From Ulvibacterium marinum (GTDB taxonomy: Bacteria > Bacteroidota > Bacteroidia > Flavobacteriales > Flavobacteriaceae): DNA of 64,000 bases. Position numbers and translations under genes: made by a program. This document shows positions 44,189-53,516 of the stretch, piece after piece; the stretch's first letter is position 1, and each line of letters begins with the position of its first letter. The stretch is from positions 558,001 to 622,000 of the forward strand of contig NZ_RBCJ01000001.1 in NCBI RefSeq assembly GCF_003626755.1, given 5' to 3'. The notes beneath the pieces were generated by a model, which saw nothing but the letters and a program-made list of their open reading frames with translations, did no database searches and was not told where the DNA came from.

Positions 44189-45226
44189 TTATTCTTGAAA
44201 TTCTTCAATTAAATCCGAATGTAGCGGGGTTCCCTTTTTAAATGCCCCGTTAAATGTTTTCCCCAATACTGTTTCATAGTATTTTGGGTGCATGCCAAAA
44301 CCAGGGCGAATCGAACGAATGTTTTCTTGAGTCACTATCTCTCCTTTTTTAACATCTGTAACAACAAAAAGAGACCTTGAAAATTCTCTGCTCTTTTTCT
44401 TTTTCCTAGTCATTTCATAATCTACTTTACCCATCATTTTTTCTGCCAATCGTACAGCATCGACCATCTGTTTAAACTCATTTTCATCCAAGGAAAAGTG
44501 GGCGTCTGGCCCGCCGACCGACTTATCCAAAATAAAATGCTTTTCAATTACTTTAGCTCCCATTGCTGCAGCGATCATTGGTGCTTCAATCCCCAAGGTA
44601 TGATCCGACAAACCTGAATTAACACCAAATCGTTCTACTATATCTGGAATTGTAAGCAAATTTGTGTCTTCCAATGATGCCGGGTAAGCAGAAGTACACT
44701 TTAGAATTGTAACATTTTCATTTCCAGCTTCTTTACAGGTTTGAATTGCTAATTCAATATCCTCGATTGTTGCAATACCTGTTGAAATTATAATTGGTTT
44801 GTTCTTGGCAGCTATATATTTTATCAATGGAATGTCTGTTATTTCGAACGAAGCTACTTTGTAAATTGGAGTGTTTAGTTCTTCTAAAAAATCCACTGCC
44901 GAAAAATCAAATGGAGATGAAAAGCAAACAAGTCCCTGCTGTTTTGCTAAATCAAATAATTCTTTATGCCATTCCCATGGAGTAAAAGCTTTTAAGTAAA
45001 GATCATAAAGATATTGCCCATCCCAGGTGGTTCCTTTGTCTATTATAAAATAATCATTTTTGACATCCATTGTCATCGTATCAGCAGTATAAGTTTGCAA
45101 TTTAATTGCATCTGCTCCCGCCCTTTTAGCTGCTCTTATTGTTTCCTTTGCCACCTCTATGCTTCCACCATGATTGGCTGAAAGTTCTGCAATAATAAAA
45201 CATTTATCTTCTATAAAACTCTTCAT
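44189..45226 (-). CDS. pseI: Pseudaminic acid synthase
   Basis: PseI condenses 2,4-diacetamido-2,4,6-trideoxy-L-altrose with phosphoenolpyruvate to pseudaminic acid. The 345-aa protein has the NeuB TIM barrel (about 1-280), with FIIAELSANHGGS, the family mark KLQTYTADTMT and HFILDKSVGGPDAHFS, and a C-terminal SAF (antifreeze-like) domain from about 285 (RSLFVVTDVKKGE). The TADTMT segment favours pseudaminic over sialic or legionaminic acid. It lies 26 bp after the deacetylase gene. Confidence 0.93.
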   Translation of the reverse strand: MKSFIEDKCFIIAELSANHGGSIEVAKETIRAAKRAGADAIKLQTYTADTMTMDVKNDYFIIDKGTTWDGQYLYDLYLKAFTPWEWHKELFDLAKQQGLVCFSSPFDFSAVDFLEELNTPIYKVASFEITDIPLIKYIAAKNKPIIISTGIATIEDIELAIQTCKEAGNENVTILKCTSAYPASLEDTNLLTIPDIVERFGVNSGLSDHTLGIEAPMIAAAMGAKVIEKHFILDKSVGGPDAHFSLDENEFKQMVDAVRLAEKMMGKVDYEMTRKKKKSREFSRSLFVVTDVKKGEIVTQENIRSIRPGFGMHPKYYETVLGKTFNGAFKKGTPLHSDLIEEFQE

Positions 45227-45252
45227 TTTTTGTGATTTAATGATAATATCGA

Positions 45253-45963
45253 TTAAGCAATCAATCTAATAATCATAAATGATTCAACTAAATTTTTACC
45301 CACGGTTATTCCTCGTTGCTTTGCCAAAATAGTTAAGGCTTCTGGCGATCTGGGATGCGGAAAATCTCTTTTTTCAAATTCGTAACTTTGCATGCCATCT
45401 ATCTTAGCTCTTAAATTTTCTTCGAATATTTCAATATAGAAATTCGGAATGAATTGTTTTGGATCAGAGGAGGCCCTCCATTCTGTGCCAGATGGTGTTT
45501 CGAAGGTAATAATAGTATGCACACTTTCATGTTCCATAGGTCTGGCAGCGGTAATTACCGCCTCAAAAGTCCGTTGATGGTCTATATTAACATCTCCTCC
45601 ATGATGGGTAAATATTATTTCAGGATTAAAGTTCTCTTTTTCTGCCTCTACAACTTTAATTATATCCAAAAGATCCACTCCATCAAATCTATTATCGGGA
45701 AAATCATATACTCCAACAGATTCATAACCAATAATTTTTCGAGCGGCTTCTATATTTTCTTTATGTCTTTTCAATTTCAATTTCCATTCTTCTAAATCTC
45801 TTTTTTCTCCTCTTGAAGTGATTCCTTCTCCTAAAATGACCGTTCTAATTTTACAATTATAACTATGAATTAATCTATGCATACTAGAACCTAGCCCTAA
45901 TAATTCATCATCTGGATGTGCAACTACAACCAGAATTTTTTTATTTCTTAATGATTCTAACAT
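45253..45963 (-). CDS. PIG-L family N-deacetylase
   Basis: A 236-aa zinc-dependent deacetylase with the motif AHPDDE at residues 15-20 (zinc ligands H16, D19) and the second part FTHHGGDVNIDHQRT. PIG-L enzymes remove N-acetyl groups from sugars. It overlaps the pseH-formyltransferase gene by 23 bp, so the two are made together; a simple reading is that an acetamido group of the sugar is opened and then N-formylated. The order of steps is inferred. Confidence 0.9.
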   Translation of the reverse strand: MLESLRNKKILVVVAHPDDELLGLGSSMHRLIHSYNCKIRTVILGEGITSRGEKRDLEEWKLKLKRHKENIEAARKIIGYESVGVYDFPDNRFDGVDLLDIIKVVEAEKENFNPEIIFTHHGGDVNIDHQRTFEAVITAARPMEHESVHTIITFETPSGTEWRASSDPKQFIPNFYIEIFEENLRAKIDGMQSYEFEKRDFPHPRSPEALTILAKQRGITVGKNLVESFMIIRLIA

Positions 45964-47089
45964 CTGCTATTATTTTTTCGCCAGTTTTTAACGACGCCCT
46001 TGTAAATTCGTATTTAAAAAATTCTGTCTCCAAGTATGCATTTGGATAGCCATCTGCATCTAACATTCTGATTTGATCATATAATGCTTCAATGGTATCT
46101 AGTTTCGTATCAATTTTGCTCATTTCAGGAGTTCTTCTTTTAAAAAAGAAAGGAACCCCTTGTTGGTCCTTTGGTTGAAGACCATGAGCTATAATCTCAA
46201 AAATCATATTTTCAACAATTGTATTGGCTCTTATGAAAATCTCTTCAGCTGTACCTAATAAGTTCATTTTTTTCTTTAAGAAGATGGGGCCTGCATCAAT
46301 CTCCTGCACAACTTTTAATGCGGATATCTTTGTAGATTTTTTTCCTTGAACAATTAAGTTTTGCAATGGACTGCCCCCTCTGCCATAAGGCAGGTCTGTC
46401 ATATGGAAAACAATACATTCATATTTGGTGAAAATTTCTTGGGGAATTATGTAAGACCAATGCGGTATAAAAACCGTATGTGGTTTAATTTTTTCTAGAT
46501 TCTGCAACAAGAAATCCTTCCTGTCAATTATCTCCACGAAATTATAATGCGGAAATTTTCTTTTTAATGAAAAAACCAATTCTGCATTCCACTTTTGTGA
46601 TGATAAGATTACGTACGTTTTAGCAACAAGTCTATATTCATAGATTATGTAACGTAATTCATTTATTACTTCGCTACCAACTTCCATAAAAGAACTTTTA
46701 AGAAAAGTCTTGCTTGAGGCTATATTGTCTTCCTGAACCAAACCTCGTAGAATGGCCGTACTTTCTTCGTGTTGATAGAACTTAGTAATTCCTAACTGAA
46801 TTATTTTACTTCCATATCCTTTCCCCCTATAGTTCTCATCAATGGAGTAGTCTATTTCGAAAAGATTTTCATTTATTCTGTCAAATCTTATTTGTCCAAT
46901 ACTAACTGTCTCATCCTCTAAAATAAAAATATGACTATTTGCAGCATTCATCTTCTTTTTAAACCAAACTTGATGATGCTCCCATTTAATTTCTTGTTTA
47001 TTAAGAGCATTTTTCCTTACTGTAAAATTATTGGCCCAGTCAAACAGGAGTTTAAGGTCATTCTTATGTAAGTCTCTTAAAGTTATCAT
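45941..47089 (-). CDS. pseH: PseH acetyltransferase fused to a formyltransferase domain
   Basis: A 382-aa fusion. Residues about 1-155 form a GNAT domain (ITLRDLHKNDLKLLFDWANN, then the acetyl-CoA loop YRGKGYGSKII), the usual PseH that acetylates the 4-amino group. Residues about 160-382 form a methionyl-tRNA formyltransferase-like domain with CIVFHMTDLPYGRGGSP and ALKVVQEIDAGPIF, i.e. the catalytic His and Asp; the Asn two residues before the His is replaced by Val. This domain would transfer formyl from 10-formyl-tetrahydrofolate to a sugar amine. It lies 3 bp after pseG. Confidence 0.85.
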   Translation of the reverse strand: MITLRDLHKNDLKLLFDWANNFTVRKNALNKQEIKWEHHQVWFKKKMNAANSHIFILEDETVSIGQIRFDRINENLFEIDYSIDENYRGKGYGSKIIQLGITKFYQHEESTAILRGLVQEDNIASSKTFLKSSFMEVGSEVINELRYIIYEYRLVAKTYVILSSQKWNAELVFSLKRKFPHYNFVEIIDRKDFLLQNLEKIKPHTVFIPHWSYIIPQEIFTKYECIVFHMTDLPYGRGGSPLQNLIVQGKKSTKISALKVVQEIDAGPIFLKKKMNLLGTAEEIFIRANTIVENMIFEIIAHGLQPKDQQGVPFFFKRRTPEMSKIDTKLDTIEALYDQIRMLDADGYPNAYLETEFFKYEFTRASLKTGEKIIADVRIIKK

Positions 47090-47092
47090 CAG

Positions 47093-48115
47093 TTACACTA
47101 TCTTTTCTATTAATAATTGAAAACGCGATTTCTGTTTGCCATCAAAAAAAAACTTTTGTTTATCTAATTTTTGTTGATGCCTGAATAAGGGGTCATTCAA
47201 AACAGATTGGATAAGTGTTTTGTAATCTAAATCCGATAATTGGGTAAAATCACCTGCTGGGTAAATAATATCATTAGCCACAAGTCCATTATAGATATTC
47301 TTCTGATTATCTACATAATAACCTCCAATTATTGCCAATTTCACAGCACAAGCCTCGTAACAAATAGTGCTTGTCGGTAAAATGGCCAATTGACATTCTT
47401 CCATCAAATTTAATATCTCTGCTTCTGCAAGATTTCGATGAATTTTAACTTTACCTTGGTCATTGGCCACAGTATTAAATATTTCAATATGTTTGTATGC
47501 CTCTCCTAACACAGCATGAATGCGTTCAATCGAATCAACCTGCAAGGCTCCTTTAACACATATATTGGTTAGATTAAAAAAATCGGATCCTCCAAAACAA
47601 ACAAAGAGGCTATTAATCACCTTAGCATGTTTTCTTTTCTTTGCCCGCTCCAAAAACAAAGGTCTTAAAATTGTATATTCTGTTCCCAATGCAAAAATAG
47701 TACTGGATTTTGACTTATAATTCTTTTCTGTAATGCCAACAGAATGATTAACAACAATATCAGCATACATTTCTTCCTTGACCAAATCATCAATATACAT
47801 TAAATTAAAGCCTGCCTCCGTTATTAATCTTTGATACCCACTATCAAAGTGATATCCATCAGCAACTATTATGTGTTCCGAGGAATTAAATCGATTCGAG
47901 AGCCATTCGGGTTCATCTTTAATTGATATGGATTCAGGTATGAGATTTAAATTATATTCTTTAGGAACAACCCTCCAAGAAGAGGATGCCTGGGTTACAA
48001 AACAATATTCGAAATGACTTTTATAGACCTCAACCAAGGCAAATAAGCGGTATAAATGCCCCAACCCGGTCTCTGAATTGCCATCGGCCCTAAAAAGGAT
48101 TCTCTTTTTTGTCAT
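47093..48115 (-). CDS. pseG: UDP-2,4-diacetamido-2,4,6-trideoxy-beta-L-altropyranose hydrolase
   Basis: PseG removes UDP from the PseH product to free the sugar for PseI. The 340-aa GT-B-like protein begins with ILFRADGNSETGLGHLYRLFAL, where the G-x-GH motif and the following Arg are typical, and has the C-terminal nucleotide segment LAILPTSTICYEACAVKLA. It sits between the methylase and pseH genes. Confidence 0.9.
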   Translation of the reverse strand: MTKKRILFRADGNSETGLGHLYRLFALVEVYKSHFEYCFVTQASSSWRVVPKEYNLNLIPESISIKDEPEWLSNRFNSSEHIIVADGYHFDSGYQRLITEAGFNLMYIDDLVKEEMYADIVVNHSVGITEKNYKSKSSTIFALGTEYTILRPLFLERAKKRKHAKVINSLFVCFGGSDFFNLTNICVKGALQVDSIERIHAVLGEAYKHIEIFNTVANDQGKVKIHRNLAEAEILNLMEECQLAILPTSTICYEACAVKLAIIGGYYVDNQKNIYNGLVANDIIYPAGDFTQLSDLDYKTLIQSVLNDPLFRHQQKLDKQKFFFDGKQKSRFQLLIEKIV

Positions 48116-48196
48116 CCGTTATCATGTAATGTCGAAAACCTTAAAAGTGTATCGGTATTGAGTCAATTAATCAACTTGGCAGATGGCCAGAGTCTT

Positions 48197-48820
48197 TTAC
48201 TTTTTAAGCAAAAACCAAGTGATGTCATCTTGTGGAAAATTGATATCCTTCCGATATGAAAATCCATAATCAGCCAATTGCAAAGAAGGATATTTGGCCA
48301 TCATTTCCCCTGCAAAATCTCTTTTGAACAATCGATCTTTATGCCCTCGATAATTAATGGTTACAGGGGATGGATTATAATATTCTGCAATAAGGATATG
48401 CTTTTTGGAGGCTGCATACAACTTTTCATAAACGACATCCAACATCTCGGGGTTAATGTGTATCAAAACACCTTTGATCATGGCCACATCAAATTTTTCC
48501 TCCGAGGTGAAATCGAAAATAGATTGGTTGAAAACATTAGCATCGCCTATTGTTTTCTTTAATTGATCGGCCGCTTTTTTATTGATTTCTATTCCTTTTA
48601 ATAGGCTGTCGGGAAACAATAATTTTAAAGCTTTTAGATTCATTCCGATGTTAGCTCCGAATTCAAGTATCGAAGCCGGTTTTTGCACCTGTTTTAGACA
48701 TAGGTTGAAGAAATTCAAATTCGACGCCAGCAAATGCTTTCCCTGATTTCTTTCAATGTATTCTTCTCCAAATTCTCCTGCCCAAAACTCTTCTTGGGGT
48801 GTTTTAAACTTCTCATTCAT
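48197..48820 (-). CDS. Pseudaminic acid biosynthesis-associated methylase
   Basis: A 207-aa SAM-dependent methyltransferase of the family found with pseudaminic acid genes (TIGR03587 type). It starts with FKTPQEEFWAGEFGEEYIERN, has the SAM-binding motif SILEFGANIGMNLKAL (about 50-65), FDVAMIKGVLIHINPE and YYNPSPVTINYRGHKDRLFKRDFAGEM. The methylated atom is unknown; it may modify the sugar or a precursor. It lies 10 bp after pseF and 81 bp before pseG. Confidence 0.88.
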   Translation of the reverse strand: MNEKFKTPQEEFWAGEFGEEYIERNQGKHLLASNLNFFNLCLKQVQKPASILEFGANIGMNLKALKLLFPDSLLKGIEINKKAADQLKKTIGDANVFNQSIFDFTSEEKFDVAMIKGVLIHINPEMLDVVYEKLYAASKKHILIAEYYNPSPVTINYRGHKDRLFKRDFAGEMMAKYPSLQLADYGFSYRKDINFPQDDITWFLLKK

Positions 48821-48830
48821 TTTGCCTAAT

Positions 48831-49523
48831 TTATTTATTTTTCAATTTATACTTTAGTTCTGCCAGTTTCCAATCGGTGGCGTTGTCTATATCCTGTGCC
48901 ATGAGTTCGTTGGTCTCTATATAACCGCTATTGTCCGCCCAAAGTTTTTTATGCCTTTTTAAAGCCTCTATTTTGAACCAATAAAACTGGCCTGCATCAT
49001 GGAAAGAGGCTTCCAAATCTTGAGATCTAGTGTTTATGTGCTCGGGGCTGAACATTCGTATCTTGCCCGTTTTATCATCAACACATAGAGCTCTTTGAAC
49101 GGGAAAGCTAAATCGAACTATCGGGAAAACAGTATCAAATTTCCCAAAAATCATCTGTTCATAGCCTTTGGCCAGAACATCTTTTGTCACAAAAGGAGCT
49201 GTTGGATAGATGCAACAACCGTATTCAAAAATGGCTTCAGCTTTTTCATAGGTCTCGATTACCTCCAATAGTACATCAACGGTGGTCGAAAAATCATTAG
49301 CATTCCTTTCACTTCTTAAAAATGGCACTTTGGCTCCATACCTTTTTGCAACATCTGCTATCTCAGCGTCATCGGTGGAAACCATTACTGCTTCAAAAAG
49401 GTTCGATTCCAAGGCAGCCTCTATGGAATATGCGATTATCGGTTTCCCAAAAAACGGTTTGATATTTTTTCTAGGAATACGCTTGCTTCCTCCACGAGCT
49501 GGTATTATTGCTACTCTAGCCAT
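48831..49523 (-). CDS. pseF: Pseudaminic acid cytidylyltransferase
   Basis: PseF activates pseudaminic acid with CTP to CMP-Pse, the donor for transferases. The start is the ATG at 49523 (MARVAIIPARGGSKRIPRKN), 230 aa; a TTG two codons upstream is not needed. The P-loop ARGGSKRIPRKN (9-20) and VSTDDAEIADVAKRYGA are family marks. It overlaps the end of pseC by 8 bp. Confidence 0.93.
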   Translation of the reverse strand: MARVAIIPARGGSKRIPRKNIKPFFGKPIIAYSIEAALESNLFEAVMVSTDDAEIADVAKRYGAKVPFLRSERNANDFSTTVDVLLEVIETYEKAEAIFEYGCCIYPTAPFVTKDVLAKGYEQMIFGKFDTVFPIVRFSFPVQRALCVDDKTGKIRMFSPEHINTRSQDLEASFHDAGQFYWFKIEALKRHKKLWADNSGYIETNELMAQDIDNATDWKLAELKYKLKNK

Positions 49524-50661
49524 TGACAAAATATAACGTTTTTTCGATTACAAAACGTTGCTCTTCTTCGGTCAACGTTGGGTACATGGGTAAGCTAAGA
49601 CATTTTAAATAGTAATTTTCTGCGTTTTTTAAATCTGCATTTCCATATCCTATTTTTTTGTAATAGGGTAAAGTATGCACTGGGATATAATGTACTTGCG
49701 TAAATATTTTCTGCGTTCTCAAAAAATCATAAAGCCCTTTTCGATCGTTTACTTCGATTATAAATAAATGATGCGCGTTCAATACCCCCTCTGGGAGGTA
49801 CTGGTACTTAATCTTGCCGTTAAATGCCTTTTTGTACCTATCGGCTATTTTATTTCTTTTTTTAACCCCTTCAATATTCTTGGCAAGCTGTGTAATCCCT
49901 AAAGCTGCTTGTATATCTGTCAATCTATAATTGAATCCTAATTCCTGCATTTCGTAATACCAACCGCCATGGTTCTGGATCATGTTTTCTTTCGTAATAC
50001 CATGGGTCCGTAGGCGTATTAATTTCTCATACAATTGCTTAGAATTTGTGGTCACCATTCCGCCCTCCCCACATGCAATATGCTTTACGGGATGAAATGA
50101 AAAAATACCTAAATCAGCATATTCTGCGTTACCACACATTTGCTTAATTCCTTTAGAATTATAAAAATACCCTCCAGGTGCATGACAGGCATCCTCTATC
50201 ATCCAAAGGTCATGTTCAAAGGCAAGCGTTCTAAAATCTTCCAAATTCACGGGCAGGCCACCAAAGTCAACAGGAATAATTCCTTTAAAAAAGCCGTTGG
50301 GTTTACTTTCGATAAGTCTTCGGGTACTTTCCAAAGAAAGGACATAACTATCTCTATCAATATCGGCAAACCAAACTTCGCCCCCTGCATAACGCACACA
50401 ATTTGCGGAAGCAGCAAAGGTAATAGGTGTGGTAATTACACGTTCGCCAGGTTTTAGGCCTAGTGCCATGACACCTATATGTAAACCTGCGGTCGCATTG
50501 CTTACAGCTACTGCATATTCACTTCCTACATATGAGGAAAACCTCTCTTCAAATTCTTGAATTTTTGGTCCTTGGGTTAAAAAATCTCCCGTAAGGGTTT
50601 TGACAACCGCATCTATATCGCTTTGATCGATGGCTTGCTTTCCGTAAGGTATTACTTTCAT
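49516..50661 (-). CDS. pseC: UDP-4-amino-4,6-dideoxy-N-acetyl-beta-L-altrosamine transaminase
   Basis: PseC is a PLP enzyme that aminates C4 of the PseB product using glutamate. The 381-aa DegT/DnrJ/EryC1-fold protein shows D157 in IEDACHA, which binds the pyridine nitrogen, and the PLP lysine K193 in FSFHPVKHIACGEGG, the exact PseC-type sequence. It lies 4 bp after pseB. Confidence 0.96.
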   Translation of the reverse strand: MKVIPYGKQAIDQSDIDAVVKTLTGDFLTQGPKIQEFEERFSSYVGSEYAVAVSNATAGLHIGVMALGLKPGERVITTPITFAASANCVRYAGGEVWFADIDRDSYVLSLESTRRLIESKPNGFFKGIIPVDFGGLPVNLEDFRTLAFEHDLWMIEDACHAPGGYFYNSKGIKQMCGNAEYADLGIFSFHPVKHIACGEGGMVTTNSKQLYEKLIRLRTHGITKENMIQNHGGWYYEMQELGFNYRLTDIQAALGITQLAKNIEGVKKRNKIADRYKKAFNGKIKYQYLPEGVLNAHHLFIIEVNDRKGLYDFLRTQKIFTQVHYIPVHTLPYYKKIGYGNADLKNAENYYLKCLSLPMYPTLTEEEQRFVIEKTLYFVNG

Positions 50662-50665
50662 TTGG

Positions 50666-51673
50666 CTAAAAATTGGGGTCCACGTGTTTTTTTATAAGCT
50701 TCCTTAGGCTATCTACGGTTTCCCATTCTTCATTTTCGCCAGAATTATAGCTGAAGTTGGGTGCTACTGGCTGTGCCTTGAACTCCTTTTTAAAATCTTC
50801 TGTTTTCCAATTAGGCGTAGCTGGTAAGATTGTATAATATTTGCCTAAATCATATGTGTAAAACGAATCAGATGGCGTTATCATCTCCTCATGTATTTTT
50901 TCACCTGGTCGAATGCCAACTATTGGCTTTTTAGCTTCAGGGGCGATGGCTTGAGCAACATCCAAAATTTTATACGAAGGGATTTTAGGTACAAATATTT
51001 CTCCTCCCCAGGCGTATTCCATCGCATGCATTACCATATCAACACCACCTTGAAGGGAAATATTGAACCTGGTCATATCTGGATCTGTTATCGGTAAACT
51101 TCCTTCTTTTCTTTTGTTTATAAAAAAAGGAATGACCGAGCCATTAGATCCCATTACATTCCCATACCTCACTACCGAAAAGCGTATGGGATTATCCCCT
51201 TTAATATTATTAGCTGCCACAAAAAGCTTGTCCGAAGTTAGTTTAGTCGCTCCGTATAAATTTATAGGGGCGCACGCCTTATCGGTCGAGAGCGCAACTA
51301 CTCTTTGAACATTGGTTTCAAAACAAGCATCAACCACATTTTGAGCACCTCCAATATTTGTTTTAATGCATTCTTCGGGGTTGTATTCCGCTAAATGAAC
51401 ATGCTTCATGGCGGCTGCATGAATAACGTAATCAACCCCCTGAAAAGCACGTTTCAATCTGGGCTTATCACGTACATCTCCAATAAAAAATCGCAACTGG
51501 GGAAACTCAATAGACGTAAACTCTTGTGCCATCTGAAACTGCTTCTGCTCATCCCTAGAAAAAATAATCAATCTTCTTATTCCTGGGTAATTGGATAAAA
51601 TATGGGTGGTCAAAGCCTTTCCCAAGGACCCAGTTCCTCCTGTTATTAATAGTGATTTTCCTTTAAAATCCAT
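50666..51673 (-). CDS. pseB: UDP-N-acetylglucosamine 4,6-dehydratase (inverting)
   Basis: PseB makes UDP-2-acetamido-2,6-dideoxy-L-arabino-hexos-4-ulose, the first step to pseudaminic acid. The 335-aa SDR has ITGGTGSLGKAL at 10-21, AAMKHVHLAEYNP and the catalytic Y-x3-K in NLYGATKLTSDKLF. It is the first gene of the pse block; a promoter of Bacteroidota type lies upstream (51717-51747). Confidence 0.97.
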   Translation of the reverse strand: MDFKGKSLLITGGTGSLGKALTTHILSNYPGIRRLIIFSRDEQKQFQMAQEFTSIEFPQLRFFIGDVRDKPRLKRAFQGVDYVIHAAAMKHVHLAEYNPEECIKTNIGGAQNVVDACFETNVQRVVALSTDKACAPINLYGATKLTSDKLFVAANNIKGDNPIRFSVVRYGNVMGSNGSVIPFFINKRKEGSLPITDPDMTRFNISLQGGVDMVMHAMEYAWGGEIFVPKIPSYKILDVAQAIAPEAKKPIVGIRPGEKIHEEMITPSDSFYTYDLGKYYTILPATPNWKTEDFKKEFKAQPVAPNFSYNSGENEEWETVDSLRKLIKKHVDPNF

Positions 51674-51716
51674 ATCATTTCTTGTAATTAAAATCTTTAT
51701 GCTGGTTTTCTTTTAA

Positions 51717-51747
51717 CAAAACTACCATTAATTATATCGGCCGTCAA
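51717..51747 (-). promoter_or_regulatory. Promoter of the pse block
   Basis: On the minus strand: TTG at 51745-51747, 20 nt gap, then TAGTTTTG at 51724-51717, matching the -33/-7 form. The -7 element ends 43 nt before the pseB ATG in the 133-bp gap after the AlgJ-like gene. It is the clearest internal promoter candidate in the polysaccharide locus. Confidence 0.6.
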
Positions 51748-51806
51748 GTTTTGAAAATTTTAGTCCAGCACCTATTTCCTCCTATTTTCGGTTCAAATAC
51801 CCTGTT

Positions 51807-53516
51807 CTATTCAAAATTTTCTAGGTTTCTTTCAACTATGCCATATACAATGATGTCAGGATTAATATCTTCTAACCATGCTTTTTTAAGTTGAATACTA
51901 CTGATCAACACCGTTTTTCTAAAATGAAGTGGTATGAATTTAATAAGCTCTTTTGAATAGGAATCTCCAAAAAATACCGCAGTTTTTAGATTATCGGATT
52001 TGAGATTCTCTATTAATAATGTGCCCTTGCCATATGCGCTTTCAGTACTTTTAAAATGTGGCTCCCGAGGCGGATGTTTAATATAAGTGTCGGTAAAAAA
52101 CTCAAAGCTATTATCAATTCCCAATATGGGCAATAAATCGCCTCCTTTATAGTTTTCAACCTCAATCAATTTGAATTCCTTTCTTGGCAAGGGGGGTGAA
52201 ATCATACTATCGTATTCCGATATCATTTTTAGTATATGGAAATACGCATAATAAGCGCCATTCGCATTCCAGTGTGAATCGTTTTTTAAGTACAATTGAT
52301 GGTTGTCTTTGGATGCCATCAACGTGTCTCTGTGGTCGACATTTAAAACTTTATTCTTATTTAAGAAGGCATAAAATTGATTTATTCGTTCGTTGGTATC
52401 CTTTTTTATTTTTCCAATCCTTTTTGGTATTTTATCCTCATATATCGTATGTTTATTGGGATAGACTGTAGCAAGAAAGAACTTATTCTTTTGTAGACAA
52501 AAATTCTTCATCTCCAAGATACTATTTCCATATGTCCCTAAATCTTCCTTAGAGAATGGGTTTTTGTTTAAATAGGAGTTTTTTATAATATCACTTTTCC
52601 AATAAAATAGCCAATCTTCGTTCCCTACGATTACATTATTCGAATTGGGTGTTGAATTAAAAAGTTTGATTTTGAGCATTGCCCCAATCGATACCATTCT
52701 TTTACGAAATCCGAAGTTATCATTATAGTAGTTTTCGAACTCTTTAGGATATTCATCATAATTCTCAACTGTAAGTTCCGGCTTTTTTTGAAGGTCTCTT
52801 TTTTCTGAAATGGCTATAGTATCAAGATTGAAATATTCGTCCATGTGAGGAAGTATCAGTAGTAACATAAATGCGAAGACAAATATGAAATCAATAGAAA
52901 CAAGGATGCTTTTTTTCTTCGAATAAAACAAAAGAGCAATAATGACACTAAAAGCCAATACCGCTGAAAGTAGAATATTCAAAGTTACCCTACTATAATT
53001 GGGTTTTTCCTTTAAACAATTAATTAGTTTTTCAAGATCACGGGAAAGCAAAAATGGATTAGAAAGACCCTCTATGGTTTTTCTAGAAAATCTATTTTCA
53101 CGTTTTTCCGAATAACGGTTTATCCTAAAAAATTCTGTTATTAGGTTAGAACTAATTATCTCTTTGTTCCCATTGTAAGCAAAGGTTATTTCATTAATTA
53201 GCACATCCGATTTTCGCCCCCTGTTTCCATAATCAAACCTGAAATGTGAAACGTTGAGTGAATCAGGTATATCGAATTTCAACTTTTGAACTTCTTCAGA
53301 AGCTTCAATTTTAATCTTTTGTGATAGACTTTCGTTTAACTTGCCATCTACCTCACGATAATAAAGTTGAAAAATGTCTTCTTCTGTACTAATAACTTCA
53401 ATGTATACTTTTAACTTTTTGGGCTGATAATTAATTACAATATATTTTGCATTAAAAACAAAAAGTATAACAAACAAAAAGCAAAATAGGATGCTGTACA
53501 AAGTAATTTTTTTCAT
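51807..53516 (-). CDS. AlgJ/AlgX-like O-acetyltransferase with N-terminal beta domain
   Basis: A 569-aa membrane-bound periplasmic protein. A first membrane helix (5-24) is followed by a beta-rich domain (about 30-165) that matches the separate lipoprotein at 39645-40184. Two further hydrophobic segments lie at about 180-200 and 208-226. The C-terminal SGNH-type domain of AlgJ/AlgX carries the DxxH-like pair in KNDSHWNANGAYYAY and the nucleophile in FFGDSYSKEL. It probably moves acetyl groups delivered by the MBOAT protein onto the polysaccharide. It starts directly after the MBOAT gene. Confidence 0.85.
   Translation of the reverse strand: MKKITLYSILFCFLFVILFVFNAKYIVINYQPKKLKVYIEVISTEEDIFQLYYREVDGKLNESLSQKIKIEASEEVQKLKFDIPDSLNVSHFRFDYGNRGRKSDVLINEITFAYNGNKEIISSNLITEFFRINRYSEKRENRFSRKTIEGLSNPFLLSRDLEKLINCLKEKPNYSRVTLNILLSAVLAFSVIIALLFYSKKKSILVSIDFIFVFAFMLLLILPHMDEYFNLDTIAISEKRDLQKKPELTVENYDEYPKEFENYYNDNFGFRKRMVSIGAMLKIKLFNSTPNSNNVIVGNEDWLFYWKSDIIKNSYLNKNPFSKEDLGTYGNSILEMKNFCLQKNKFFLATVYPNKHTIYEDKIPKRIGKIKKDTNERINQFYAFLNKNKVLNVDHRDTLMASKDNHQLYLKNDSHWNANGAYYAYFHILKMISEYDSMISPPLPRKEFKLIEVENYKGGDLLPILGIDNSFEFFTDTYIKHPPREPHFKSTESAYGKGTLLIENLKSDNLKTAVFFGDSYSKELIKFIPLHFRKTVLISSIQLKKAWLEDINPDIIVYGIVERNLENFE

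Noticed and set aside
49401-49420. A GGTTCGATTCC string resembling a tRNA T-arm
   Set aside because: It lies inside pseF coding sequence and no acceptor, D or anticodon arms can be built around it. No tRNA was found anywhere in the window.
44189-51673. Legionaminic or sialic acid pathway instead of pseudaminic acid
   Set aside because: The dehydratase, transaminase (FHPVKH-type lysine site), PseG-type hydrolase and TADTMT mark in the synthase all fit the Pse pathway, and no NeuC- or GlmU-like Leg genes are seen.
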